A DNA stretch of 64,000 nucleotides from Terebella lapidaria (Eukaryota > Annelida > Polychaeta > Terebellida > Terebellidae), in assembly GCA_949152475.1 (NCBI GenBank), contig OX424559.1, positions 34,145,119-34,209,118 of the forward strand, written 5' to 3'. Every line of letters begins with the position of its first letter. The first letter of the stretch is position 1. The notes below the pieces were generated by a model. It saw nothing but the letters and a program-made list of their open reading frames with translations, had not been told where the DNA came from and made no database searches. Made by a program: the position numbers and the translations under genes. Positions 36,996 through 49,160 of this stretch are shown in pieces.

Positions 36996-37345
36996 CATAT
37001 CTCAGAATTTCGAGATAATATCCCCAAATTGGACTTGTTATCTCAAACTTTTGAGATATTAAGTCAAATTTTCAAGATATTAACTCGAAAAGTTGAGATA
37101 GTAAGTCGAACTTTCCATTTCAAAATTTCAAGATAGTAACTCAAAAATTCCAGATAGTAACTCAAAATTTTGAGATATTTACTCGAAATTTCAATACATC
37201 AACTCGAAATTTCTAGATATTAACTCGAAATTTCGAGAAATCAACTCGAAATTTCGAGATATTACCTCAAAATTTTGAGATGTTAACTCGAAATTTCGAG
37301 ATGTCACTCACAATTTGGGGATATTAACCCATAGTTTTGAGCTAC
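36976..37345. repeat. 21 bp AT-rich palindromic tandem repeat
   Basis: About 15 units near AACTCGAAATTTCGAGATATT. Each contains the self-complementary CTCGAAATTTCGAG or a degenerate form. The period of 21 bp is two helical turns. Immediately follows the retroelement 3' fragment. Confidence 0.88.
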
Positions 37346-37574
37346 TACTATATATGATTTATTATTTAACTTTTAGTTAATTTTGAGTTATTATATTGAG
37401 TCCATTTATATGATGCAGAGACAGTGTCCTTTTGAAAACTAACACTCCCACACTGCTATCATCCATTTATATGATGCAGAGACAGTGTTCTTTTGAAATA
37501 ATACTATGAACATTTGCCCCTTTTTTGATACATATAACTCAAAATCTGGGTCTGGACTCATGCACTATGGAGGC

Positions 37575-38060
37575 TAACGAGACAATCAGAGATTGTAGAC
37601 CGTCGTCCCTTCAGATTTAGTTACTAAATTCAATGCTGAATACACTTATATTTTCTACGTGGGTGATAATCAAGAATTTTTTTACGTCGTACGACCATTG
37701 TTCATGAATGGTCTGGAATTGGCTATAGCAAAAATACAAAAGTAGTGGGAGAATGTAGTCAATAATAAATGTAAAGTTCTTACGAATGTTCTATCTTGAC
37801 CATATTCTCGACCACGACCTGAATTCTTGATACTGATCTGTTAAACTTTGCAAGCTCTCTCAGATTTATACTGCATACTTTATGTTCAATTATTACCACA
37901 TGAAATATTATGAATCAGTGATTCCAGCTGATGACCCTTACATTTCTGACTTTGGGTGATAATGGAGATTTCTGATTGTACACCCATTTGTCATATATCA
38001 AATGATGGGAAATCGACTACAGAAAAATACAAAATCAACGGGGAAAAATAATCATTAATG
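37575..38060 (-). repeat. Inverted, divergent copy of the 24-25 kb repeat family
   Basis: GAGACAATCAGAGATTGTAG with the following CCTTCAGATTTAGTTA is the reverse complement of the end of the 23.8-25.05 kb array. CGTACGACCATTG and CCAATTC-like blocks follow in the reverse order. Confidence 0.7.
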
Positions 38061-38274
38061 AAAACAGAGTTATTGTAACTTAATGATTTTGGCATTCCCT
38101 GTGACCTTGACCTTGTCGCTCAATATTGAACTGTGAATTTTTACAGAATTGTTTCTATTATCAAGGTAAATATACTGGGCGAAAATGGTTTAAAAAGGGA
38201 ATTGGCCAAAGGGAAATACAAAATTAGTTGCAAAGATCAATATTCATTAGAACAAGAATTTGTAGGCAATAAAC

Positions 38275-39789
38275 ACCCTGCAACATATCTTAAGGCGGTG
38301 ACTGACCTAGTTCTTTTGTCTAGGGGTCAGGTCATGTTATTGTCACCGACTTGTGCTCAGATGTTTTGGAAGGAAGATCAACACAAGGTAAGAAAAATGT
38401 AATTTATGCAACATAACGCATCTATATAATAACTGAGGTGGATGATACGATGTCCGAAATACTACTACAAATTTATGTACTTCACAAATATTTGTAGGGG
38501 CTGTAATTCCCCCAGAAATAAGGTTTCTTCCATCAATGTTTACCCCAATTTTGACACGGTGATCACGTTCATGGTCATTTTCAATGAATTCTGCACAGTG
38601 TATTTCGATAATCTGTACACGGGAGTTAATATAATCATCTCATGTTTCATACATTCTGCGCATATGCACTAATAGCTTGTAATTTTTCAGTTATTCCTAA
38701 ATTATTCTACATGCTTGTCGTGTCACAGATTTGAGTCGAGCGTCACCGAATTAGGTTTATATTTTGGGTACAACATATCCACTGGTTGAATGAGTGGAAC
38801 TGTACAATGAGTTCTCAGGAAAGGTGTTCTCGTGTAACAAATTGTCATAAAAACGGTCGTAACGTCAGCAAGCGTTGCAAAAGTATTCATTGCACTGCAT
38901 TTCGTGCATGCAGGTGGTTCATCGCTCTCCGAAACACTCTCTCCATCAGTCACCGTGATTTCCAAATCATCCCGCGATTCTTTAGCCGGGTCTGCAGCAG
39001 AGTCGGACCCCGTCGGTGCGTCATTGTCGCATTGCTATCTTCACAGTTTGTACGTGCACACCTGATTGGACAGGTAGAGCTTTCTTTTCCTGCCATGATT
39101 CCTGAATGAACAAACGATGGGACTTCGCAAATAATAGGCGTGTCCATATTATGAGTGTGAATAGTGAACATGTTCATTTTGCTCATTTTCCAAATATGAA
39201 GACAAGAATAAGGAACGAAAATAATAAAACCATTTGCATTATGATGTCGCAATGCATACCGTTGATTGAACATCGGCGGTGGCTAATACTTTCCGCGTTT
39301 TTCGTGGAGAGATACCAGTCCTTTTTCTGGGCAACTAACATCTTAACTCACTCAAATCGATGACACGACAAGCGTGTTTAGTAATTTAGGAATAAGTGAA
39401 AAAATACAATATATTGGTGCGTATGCGTAGGATATATGAAACATGAGATGATTATCCTAACTCCCGTGTACGGATTATCGAAAAATGACCATGAACGTGA
39501 TCACCGTGTCAAAATTGGGTAAACATTGATGGAAGAAACCTTATTTCTGAGAAATTTCAGCCCCTACAAATATTTGTGAAGTACATAAATTTGTAGTAGT
39601 GTCTCGGACATCGTATCATCCACCTCAGTTATTATATAGATGCGTTATGTTGCAGAAATTGCATTTTTCTTACCTTGTGTTTATCTTCCTTCCAAAAAAT
39701 CTGAGCACAAGTCGGTGACAATAACATGACCTGACCCCTAGAAAAAAGGAACTAGGTCAGTCACCGCCTTAAGATATGTTGCAGGGTGA
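38275..39789. mobile_element. Long-inverted-repeat (foldback-like) element, 1.5 kb
   Basis: Left arm 38,275-38,745 and right arm 39,355-39,789 are reverse complements with few differences, starting CACCCTGCAACATATCTTAA and ending in its complement. The central 600 bp has on - a Ser/Asp/Glu-rich segment (about 39,020-38,890: SDSAADPAKESRDDLEITV) followed by a CTKC-like pair. I do not recognise the protein and the frame changes, so it may be a captured host fragment or a transposase remnant. The long arms suggest a foldback or long-TIR DNA transposon. Confidence 0.8.
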
Positions 39790-40720
39790 AAAGGATGCTT
39801 ATCAGTCAGGGGTATGTTTTGTTTGACCTATAACTCTGCAGTTTGATACTGGATTTCGCTGAAAATTGTTGCGTAGGCTCTATACATGACTACAAGGCTT
39901 GTCCAATCGCCAGATTGAAGACCCAGTCGATATTCATACAGATCCTGAACGTTATACACCGCCAATCAAATGTAATTTACACAGAAAACAGACAGCGTTT
40001 TGGGGTACAGTTTCTTGACTATGGTTAGACTACATATCATAGAACAATAACCTACCTGTTTCGGGATTTACCTCAACACTTGATGGGAGTTTGATGGTCA
40101 AAATAGCATGTTATATATTATCCGCATTGAAGATACATTGGGCGAAAGAAATTCATCGTCAATCGCATTAATAATGTCTATATCCGTTGGCATTGTAAAC
40201 TCAACCGCAAACTACATCAAGAATTCAGCGACTCTAATATTTTCTAAGTGCAGTATAGAACCAAAATCAAAACAACATCTCACTCCTGAGTACAACGTTC
40301 ACGACAGCTGAGCATTGACGGTATTTGCCATACGAATAATCCGCTGATCTGTACTTAGTACTTCACTGACCAGCGACACAATACATTTTCAGGGGATCGC
40401 AATGGATATACACATTTGCACATCAATTTGACATGAATATCGATGGGATACTTGAAATTTTAGGGTAGGTTATTGATCACGGATATGTGCACTCGTTGTA
40501 GTTAAGAAACTTCACCATGTAATGCTTCTCGTACGCAACGTAAGTTACATTTGCTCAAGCAACATTCAAGTCCATTTATATACTAAATTATCAATGAAAT
40601 CTTCAATCTCTTATTTGCGTCAGCTTCAAGGATATATAGAGATTATATATTCCAAATTTCATGTAAGTTTGTTATGAAACGGCCGATATATGAACCAAAA
40701 TCGCACATGGTATGAAGCTA
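39790..40720 (+). repeat. Dispersed 860 bp duplicated block, copy 2
   Basis: Matches 20,750-21,610. It starts directly at the right edge of the long-inverted-repeat element and carries an extra 90 bp around 40,330-40,420 relative to copy 1. Confidence 0.8.
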
Positions 40721-41384
40721 ATGAAATTACATGGATCGTACTCGATACGCAATCTTAAGTGATTTTCACTTTTTTGCTTGCCATGGTAACCATTTTCATT
40801 CGAATGTTACAAATATTTAGGAGGACTACTCCACCCTTATGAATTTCAAGTCCATAAAACTAATCGTTTAGTCCATAAAACTAATTGCAAGAGCATATCG
40901 GGCGAGGTAAAAATAGCCTCCTTGTCGATGTAGAGGCAGACGGGAGTTGGCGGAATGTGTACAGATTAGTATCGTCCGCACAATTGACTTCATTGCCGCC
41001 AAAAACACTGGTGCCAAAGAGGCTGAATATGGTGCTGTCACCGCCACAGTGATGGCATGTCTGGTATATTAACGGCCCTGGTCCCTTTGTTTTCCAGCAA
41101 TCCCTTACCCTGAATTAGATGACAAACCCTGACTCCCTCTGGGAAATTGATTTGATTGCTAGAGTTTTATGATTGTAGCGGAGTCACAGTGTGGGATATA
41201 TGTGGGATATACAGTTCATTTACATTATTACTAACGATGAGTGTAGATACACACCTGCAAATGATCCTTGCAAGTTACACCACAAATAAACCAGCAGTAG
41301 TCCTGAAAATGTACAGACTTGGTCCATCCTGGAATAAACGGACAGTAAAATACAAATTGTGACATTTTTAGGCCACATGTTTCA

Positions 41385-41440
41385 CCGACCCTTCATCGCA
41401 CATAATGGGTGCCACATGTGGGACAAGAAACTCTTTCTGA
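41385..41440 (+). mobile_element. Possible short fragment of the YDKRDDF family 3' end
   Basis: GGGTGCCACATGTGGGACAAG with CTCTTTCTGACC resembles the 3' sequence at 59,100. Short, so uncertain. Confidence 0.35.
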
Positions 41441-41514
41441 CCATATATCGGTCTCTATGTAGTTGCATAAAATGTTCTGGATTTTGCCTCTGACACTAGA
41501 CTTTGCGATTTAAA

Positions 41515-41775
41515 CCGCCTCTGTGGCCGAGTGGATGGGACCGGTGGCTCTTGAAGCAACGAAGCTCAGAGGCGGTAGGTGACGCGGGTTCGATCCTTGT
41601 CACCGGCACAAAGTAGCCGAGTTTTCATCCTGGCAATGCAAAGGTTTCTCCATTCGAATGCGTTTTCCAAATTCCAAATTGTCACCCGACGGGGGATGGG
41701 GAAGACAGGCAGAATTGCCTATCGTCATGGACCGTCGTTAAACAAATCTGATTATTAATATTATTATTGGATAAC
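41515..41775 (+). mobile_element. tRNA-derived SINE
   Basis: The head has an A box (TGGCCGAGTGG) and a B box (GGTTCGATCC) about 55 bp apart, an internal polymerase III promoter of Leu/Ser tRNA type with a long variable region. A body follows (CACCCGACGGGGGATGGGG; ATGGACCGTCGTTAAAC), and the element ends in an ATT/ATTATT tail. The head is not a real tRNA gene because its ends do not form a clean acceptor stem and it runs straight into the body. Confidence 0.82.
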
Positions 41776-41834
41776 AGACTCGCTTTTGTTCGTTCAGATT
41801 AGTTATAGTTTGGGTGTTATGTTTATTCCGTTCA

Positions 41835-42065
41835 GTGACATCATACAAGACAAATATGGAAAAAGTATATAGTCAATTCGCTTGTAACTGGTATTGTAGT
41901 CTTCGCGTTTATTGATTGAACTCGAAATATAAATTTGAATCTTCTGTGTTGCAGCTCACAGTGCTTACACAGATTAAGGTACCGCACAGTACCTTGATCG
42001 GAGATGGCAGAAGGTAGGTTCTGCTGCGACCTTTTACTGGCAATTTCTAGCAAATACAGGGAAAC
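41835..42065 (-). repeat. Interspersed repeat, inverted relative to 53,560
   Basis: On -, starts TGCTAGAAATTGCCAGTAAA and shares ATCAAGGTACTG and further blocks with 53,560-53,760. Both happen to open with MLEIASKRS, but the frames then diverge, so this is probably a non-coding repeat. Confidence 0.65.
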
Positions 42066-42226
42066 TGCGTTTCCTTCTGTAGTTCCTGAAAGTCACAACA
42101 TATATACTCACTCCTCGCAGACTGTTAACGCGCTGGATATGCATGAGTGAAAATGGACAGGACACATGTGTGAGGAACATTTGCTATGATACGATGCATG
42201 TGTTAGAGGATAGTACACATGTGTTA

Positions 42227-42900
42227 TCACATTACACATGAAAGAAACGAAGAAGTGATGCTCTGTGTGTGATTAAAAACCTCTAAAATGTAACTAGATG
42301 GCGAATCATCTCCAAAATAACGTAAATGGTGACCAATATATAGTGTAAATAACATACAGATCCATAAGAAATTTATAAACATAAACACCAAAAGTAATGC
42401 ATTGATGAAATATTTTCGAATGATCAGTGAGTATTTACCTATCAGACTGCTACAAATTAGACGGCCACATAGCAAAACGACTGAAAACAAAAATAAGTCA
42501 TGTAGGTCATACATAATAGCTGCAGTGTCCGTAAATATGTTAACAACTTACAACTGATAGGACACCAAAGCACTAGAAGATATTTTATTCACGAGAGCAC
42601 CAGACTCTCAAATTAATATGCAAGTTGGTAAATGATTGGTGAATGAAACGAATATTTTGATAAATGAATGAATATTTTCGCAAAACTAGCCAGCGCGTTG
42701 CGCTGGTCTTCTAAGTTTGGGTGAAAAAAAACAGACCCACGTAAAGTAGGCATGGGCGGTCCCAGTCCTGCTATCATTGGTTTCTATATTTAGCTATTTA
42801 TATTGATCTCAACAAAAGGATCACAGCACCTTCAAAAATAATATGTCTGATTGTTTCAATGAGGTTTTACATTTTAATCCTGTGAATCAACGCAAATACT
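42227..42900. other. Intergenic DNA with one hydrophobic frame
   Basis: A 95-codon hydrophobic frame on - (42,514-42,227) has no supporting feature. Nothing else is recognised. Confidence 0.3.
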
Positions 42901-42949
42901 GTGAGAGCGTTACGACATTTTTGGACCGGACTCCACAGGGGCCAAGCGT

Positions 42950-42957
42950 ACCTGAAG
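42950..42957 (+). repeat. Left 8 bp target-site duplication of the hAT element
   Basis: ACCTGAAG, directly before the CAGACATT terminus; repeated exactly at 44,251-44,258. Confidence 0.88.
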
Positions 42958-43848
42958 CAGACATTGGGCATTCGTATTCGGTATTCGTATTCGAATATAT
43001 TCGAATACCATTTTTAAAGTATTCGTATTCATATTCGAATACATTATTCAAAACTCAGAATATTCATATTCATATTCGAATACATTCTGAAGTATTCATA
43101 TTATGAATACTTTTACGAATACTTTTGAATACATAGAGTTCAGCCATACATAACCGAAGTTCTTGCATCTATCGCCTATTCTCTATTAAACTTTAGTTGT
43201 CATACATGTGAATGACACATATTTTTTTTCTCCTACTTTCTGTTAAAGATTCTGTATTGATACGTGAACCTGATATATTGACAGTGTAAAACATGAAGCA
43301 ATTATTGAGCAATTTTCTGTAATATTGTAAACCCCCTACTCTCTAAATATTACAGATGTAATCGCTATACATGAATGCACAGTATAGACACTGACTTATC
43401 GCCAGCGGGCCGACATCGCCAGCCGCCCTCACCCCCCCCGCCCCCCCCCCCCCCGCCCCCACACACACACACCACAGCTGTGATGTTCATCACTGATCAG
43501 ATTGTCATCAACTAGTAATCACCGGTGAGGCTTTTATCAAGGGCAATTATTATGACTCCGCTTACTGATTGATGTCATTGTGGGCTCTGTGGCCTGGGCA
43601 TCTGGGCCATTGTCAAAGCACCCCGACTGAGATATCTCACAAGACATCTCCATTGGATGACCCATGCATACATATCTATAGCCACATTTCTGCAATAGTA
43701 CACAGGTACACCGCTGTGACTTGTAAATTTGTGAATGAGTGGCAACCGCAGCTCTACAAACGGATTAACATCTAACGGACATTGGATTACATAATCACGA
43801 GAAAATGAAGCACAGTAATCTAGTCTTGAACAGATGTGATGTGAATGG

Positions 43849-43879
<31 letters not shown>

Positions 43880-44250
43880 GGGGGGTACTGGTAACTGATT
43901 ATCATGACATAAACAATAAAATGTATTTTTATCAGATATCATCACCTTTGTATCAATGTTTGTATCAATGACATAACAATATAATGTTTGTATCAATGTA
44001 CTGTATCTGGACATTACTAGTAGGTAATATATCATGAGTTGATGACATAAACAATAAATGTATAAACATGCCAATTGTCTTCTCTCGGAAAAGTATTCAT
44101 GAATGTATTCACGAATACTCTTGAAAATATTCGTATTCATATTCGAATACACTCTAAAAATGAGTATTCATATTCATATTCGTATTCATTTCTATAGTCA
44201 GTATTCGTATTCATATTCGAATACATCTCAAAGTATTTGCCCCATGTCTG
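42958..44250. mobile_element. Complete non-autonomous hAT-type element, 1293 bp
   Basis: Terminal inverted repeats CAGACATTGGGCA (left) and CAGACATGGGGCA (right, reverse complement) are flanked by the perfect 8 bp duplication ACCTGAAG. An 8 bp duplication and CAG-type ends are hallmarks of hAT transposons. Just inside both ends lie arrays of TATTCG/TATTCATATTCGAATAC (42,970-43,130 and 44,085-44,235), likely transposase-binding subterminal repeats in an active relative. No transposase frame is present. Inside are a poly-C tract (43,430-43,455), an AC run, and a poly-G tract (43,862-43,885). Confidence 0.9.
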
Positions 44251-44258
44251 ACCTGAAG
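44251..44258 (+). repeat. Right 8 bp target-site duplication of the hAT element
   Basis: ACCTGAAG, directly after the right terminus, identical to 42,950-42,957. Confidence 0.88.
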
Positions 44259-44939
44259 TATTAGGAGGAACATTGACGGTCCTGAATTATTGGGAGCACG
44301 CTCTACATTTCTGCAGAGCATGTTATATTACATATAACACGACACAACTTCTTACTTTCTGGTTCCAGTGTCTTGTTTTATGTATACCACTATTTTCTGG
44401 CCATGGAACCATGCTGGGTGACAATTACTCACACATATGTACTTTTCACACATATCTTTCCAAACATGCATCGTATCTTTCACACATGTGTCGTGTCCGT
44501 TTTCACCGTTGCATATCCAGCGCTTCAACAGTCTGCGGGGAGCGTATACTGTGGATAAGTTATCAGATCTGTTATAAGATCTGTGGCAATCATGAGTAGT
44601 TTGAGGGAGAAAATAAGGCTTGATTACGTTACTATGCTGAGCTTAGAGGCCACGCATATTAGATGATGGTACCACGTTGGGAAAATGTGTGTACTTTCGA
44701 ACATAATTTCATCTTGGTGGGATAAAAGAGTAAGGAGAACACATATTTAGTGTTTATATCACAATGGGTAATTACCACCTGCATTACATATGCATACACT
44801 GTTCCCGTATTGAAGCCAGGATTCAATAACTTTTTTCTAAAAAAAAAAAATTGGAAATTGAATGTCTTTGAATCTCCAACGATTCACCTCTCCTCCTTCT
44901 CTCCCCTCGTTCAACCTTTATTCTATCGTGACTGCACCC

Positions 44940-45600
44940 ATGAGACTACATGCAAACAACATAGCAATGCACATGGATACGTTGGGCCAATGCAAACCAA
45001 ATCCTGGGTTATGGTGATCCAATCATCTGAGGTTGAGCCGATGTCTTTTCGCACATGGGCCCAATGTTGGCTCAACTTTTCCACTTGGAAACCAAGAACC
45101 AACGTTGAACCAACGATCAATATGGGTTATGTTGGGCCAACGTCATTATCTAACATTGATCCCACGTTTGCTCATCAGTCCAGGTTCGCCTAAAATGTTG
45201 TGCAATTATTATATATCAAAAAATGATCATGCATCTCCTCCGTGAGTAAAGACACACACTTTCAACAAATGTGGTCTCATTGCTGATTTTCTATTCTGTT
45301 TTCATGAAATGAGTGCCCCCCAACCAATTATGAGAACTGCTAATTATCAAAGTTTCAAACCCAACTCAGTTGTCAATTGTCATTTAATGACGTTGGCCCA
45401 ACGTTGGTCAAACATTAGTCAAACAAGCTTGATTCAACATTTGGCCAACATTGCTTGGACGTCACCTTCTTGTTGTGACCTGAATGTGATACTGTAGTTT
45501 TCTTTGACGTTGGCCAAACGTTGGGCCAACATTGTTAGGCAAACGCCGACCCCGCCAACGTTGACACAACGTGTTGATGTTGTCTGGGTGCCACATATAC
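44940..45600. repeat. CCAACGTTGG-rich palindromic repeat region
   Basis: Many copies of GTTGGGCCAAC, CCAACGTTG and related half-sites, densest at 45,060-45,160 and 45,388-45,580. Spacing is irregular. Frames here are composition-driven. Confidence 0.65.
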
Positions 45601-45779
45601 ATTTTGTCATTCCGCCAGATTCATTCAAGTTATGGAAACACGCCAGTCGATTTAAATCATAAATTGAACATTAATATATAAATTGCTAAGGTTATATGGC
45701 TGTCCTTCACTGGATAAAAAATTAGCCCAAGTTCTAGGATAGGTTGACAACAATAGGTTGATACAATTTTAGGTTTGAA

Positions 45780-46350
45780 CATTGCAGGTATGATCTTGAA
45801 ATTTACCAGTCAATGTCATCTTGGTCAAGTTCAGCCTCACCGAGAGAGTCAGCATCATATGATTTTCTATATGTTCATAATACAATACATAAGCGTATCT
45901 ATTTGTCTGTAGTGGCTAATACACATTTATTCCCAGCTGTCACCTTGAGATTCAGCCTTCAAGGTTATTTGAAGGTCAAGTTCAGGCTCACCAAATGATG
46001 TGCAATATAAAACTTCCTGTGTGGTTATAACACAAACCTTAGTTCATCGGCAGTATTTTTAGTCTCAGAGGCCAATTTTCTCATATCACTTCATATTAGA
46101 CATGAGATCGAGCACTCAAGTTCATCAGATGTCAAATCAAAGGAGACCATTGAGTAAGCCATATATGACTTCCTACATGTATATGCTAATGATACAAACA
46201 TTAAGCTATGTCTACAAGTATTTTGTCTGAATAGGCCAAATTACACATTTCCGGTCAGGCATAACCATGGGATTCAGCCTTCAAGATCAAGTTCAAGGTC
46301 ATCAAAAGATGCACAATATATAACTTCTTTTATGCTTATAATAAATACAA
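45780..46350. repeat. Pair of about 320 bp GACCTT-family units
   Basis: GATTCAGCCTTCAAG occurs near 45,950 and 46,271. Each is followed by AAGTTCA-G-CA and GCACAATATA/GTGCAATATA, and a TTATAA-ACAAACC end. Confidence 0.65.
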
Positions 46351-46559
46351 ACCTATATTCTATGTACAAGTATTTTGGCGCCAGAAGATAATTTGTGTAT
46401 ACATGTCAGTTTCATGAACGTTTCTGTCCTACATATCTGGCCTTACGAGCAATTTAATTCTATCCATCCTTACATGCACATGGAACCTAATCAGCATGGT
46501 CTGAAGAAAAACATTTCAAAACATGCAGATGAGACCGATTTTGAGAAAATTAAAAAGTT

Positions 46560-47110
46560 CAAATTAGGTAATTTTTAATGAGAAAAAATTGTCGTTTTGA
46601 CCTTTCAAGATCATTGAAGGTCCAATCCAAGGTCATCACACAAATCGCCTTACGAGTTCCCATATGAAAAAGCATCAAGCATTATAGGTAAATACTTGTG
46701 GCAGCTCCCATTATGACAGAAAAAAAGTGGCGAAAATTTTCAGTTCAAATATTTTTGTTCAATGGGATATTATCTATTATCTTAGGGGGGTTGGGGGAGC
46801 CTGGAAATAGCCCGAAGCGGCGATTCAAGCATAACAAAACTATACACATCACAAAGGTACATATGAGGCATATTTTGAAACACAACTCCGAAAAAGTCCA
46901 AAATATTCGTCGAAAACGGCCACCATTTGAACAAACTGAAAAGTACCTCCCTCTTGAAATAGGTATATTCCAAACTTTTTTTCAACACTATATTTATGGT
47001 CCTCATTTGGTACATTTCAGAAAGATTCAATTGTAAACTTTTAAGAAGTAATGTGGACGATGACGGACAATGGACGCAACACCATGCCAACAGGTTATGG
47101 GACCAAAAGT
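46560..47110. repeat. Interspersed repeat related to 12.3-12.8 kb and 51.7-51.9 kb
   Basis: Shares TACACATCACA-AGGTACA with the 12.3-12.7 kb units, and CAGAAAGATTC-ATTGTAAACTTT plus GGAC…GCAAC-CCA-GCCAA…GG-ACCAAA-GT with 51,805-51,905. Confidence 0.7.
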
Positions 47111-48280
47111 ACGGTACTTGAAAATCGTTTGCTCAGAAAATTGTTAGTACGTGATCCTAGTACTAACCAATGTATTTGAAATTGACTGTTGAAAATGTAG
47201 TCTACTAACATAGAGTATAACTCGGTGCATTGAAAATTTGATTTTTTTCGAATAATCACTTAGGCCTACAGTTAACAGTTACAATTTCAGCTTGATGGAC
47301 AGGAGAATGGAATAACCTTTGAAACAGTGTATGACTGGCGATACATCGATCCTGACTGGTTGTGTAATCATGAAAATATACACACACGCGTGTATTTCTA
47401 TTGTGTGATTGTGTATGTTCACGATTCGCATGTTTAAAGTAATATTATTTCCATAATTCCTGTCATACTTGTGAATCGTGAAAGCATTAATTACCCAAAT
47501 TTCCTCAAAATTCTGCCTTGTATCAGTTTCGAGTTCAGATTGCCGATAGTGAGATGGTAGTTAATGTCTTCATCACGATTTGATTCATCCCAGATATGTT
47601 GTGAATGAGTAATCTTTTGTTGACTTAATGTTGTGAATAGCTAAGTTTTTATCAACTGTTTAATTACCAATTTCATTGTCAGATACCAGTAGCGGATTTA
47701 GAGGGGGGGGGGTTACTGGGGTCAGGACCCCCCCCCCCCCTCCCTTTCGAAAAAAAACCCATATATATCAGAGATTCCAAAGGCGGATTCAGGCCTCCCA
47801 CCAGAAAAAAAAAGTTATGTCGAAATGTCATGTTTGAGTTCAGGTTAATCATAGTGAGTTTGTTTGAAATGTATATTCAGGAGAGACCAGTATGCTCAGC
47901 TACCACAGAATACAAAGAGTTCTGGCTTATGAGCCCTGGCCCGAATGTGTAGCTTTCCTTCTACATTTTTTACAAACTTTTCAGAACATGTTCATAGATG
48001 AATTCTCAAGTGCAATTTATTCCCAGGAAAGGACAAAAGGCTCTGACAATTTATTCCCAGGAAAGGCCAAAAGGCTCTGACTTCTGGGCCCTTCAGCAGG
48101 CCCCAGACCCCCCAGCCGAGACGAGCTCGCTTCGTTTCTATTTTTAGCATTAAATATGAAAGTAGGGTGATCCATGGTATTCAAATGGAAGTCATACCAA
48201 GGAGATGCCATCAACTTAACACTGAACATAAAAAATTAGCCCAAGGGCTAAGAAAGGTTACCGGACAATTTATATTTTAG
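47111..48280. other. Intergenic DNA with homopolymer and short repeats
   Basis: A G11 tract at 47,702 and a C14 tract at about 47,729 lie 15 bp apart and could pair. A duplicated CAGGAAAGG-CAAAAGGCTCTGAC lies at 48,020-48,080. The stretch GGCCC-T-AGC-GGCCCCAGACCCC also occurs near 52,075. Confidence 0.5.
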
Positions 48281-48289
48281 ATATTAACC

Positions 48290-49160
48290 CTTTGTTCCAT
48301 GACCTTGAAAATTTGGTCATTGGTCAATTCAAGGACACAAGAATATTTAGCATATGTCATTTCTAGTATGTCCTAAGCTGTAAAGTCGATAATAAGTGAA
48401 ATATTAGCCATATATGATCTGATATGATCAAGATCATGAGAATATTCAGCATATTTCATTTCACATATGTTTGAAATTGCTTCCTAAGCTGTTAAGTCGA
48501 TAATAAGCAAGATATTAGCCATTATGTGCTTGTACCTCGAAAATGAGGTCAAAGGTCAAATTCAATCACGACAGTAATCAGCATATATCATTTCCCCATA
48601 TGTTCACAAATGATTCCAAAGCTTTGAAGTCAATAATAAGCAAGATATTAGCCATTTCGTCCTGTGACCTTGAAAATGAGGTCAGAGGTCAAATTCAAGG
48701 TCACGAGAATATTCAGCATATATCATTTCCTGTATGTCCACAATTGATTCCCAAGCTGTAAAATCGATGATGAGTGAGGTATTCGCCATTTTGTCCTGTG
48801 ACCTTGAAATTGAGGTCTAAGGTCAAATTCAAGGTCACGACAATAATCTACATATATCATTTCCTATATGTTCATAATTGATTCCTAAGCTGTAAAGTCA
48901 ATAAGCAGTGAGATATTAGCCATTTTGTCCTGTGACCTTCGATTCAAGGTCATCAAAATATTCAGCATATATCATTTAAATGTCCACAATTGATTCCTAA
49001 GCTGTTAAGTCAATAAGCGAGATATTAGCCATTTTGTGCTCTGACCTTGAAACTGAGGTCAAATTCAAAGTCACGAGAATATTCAGCATATATTATTTCC
49101 TATATGTCTACAATTGATTCCTAGACTCTAATCTCAATTTTAAGTGAGATATTAGACAAA
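48290..49160. repeat. Satellite-like array of about 130 bp units with GACCTTGA half-sites
   Basis: GATATTAGCCATTTTGTCCT-type blocks recur near 48,402, 48,513, 48,645, 48,780, 48,913, 49,022 and 49,149. Most spacings are 127-135 bp, with two units shortened to about 110. Each unit has GACCTTGAAA-TGAGGTC followed by AGGTCAAATTCAAGGTCA, i.e. several direct and inverted AAGGTCA half-sites. Confidence 0.9.

Noticed and set aside
41515..41605. A functional tRNA-Ser or tRNA-Leu gene
   Set aside because: A and B boxes are present but the acceptor arms do not pair well and the sequence runs into a SINE body with an ATT tail.
42227..42514. Small multi-pass membrane protein on -
   Set aside because: Hydrophobicity follows from AT-rich codons; no supporting signal.
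43820..44152. Proline-rich frame on - over the poly-G tract
   Set aside because: Translation of homopolymer and CA repeats inside the hAT element.
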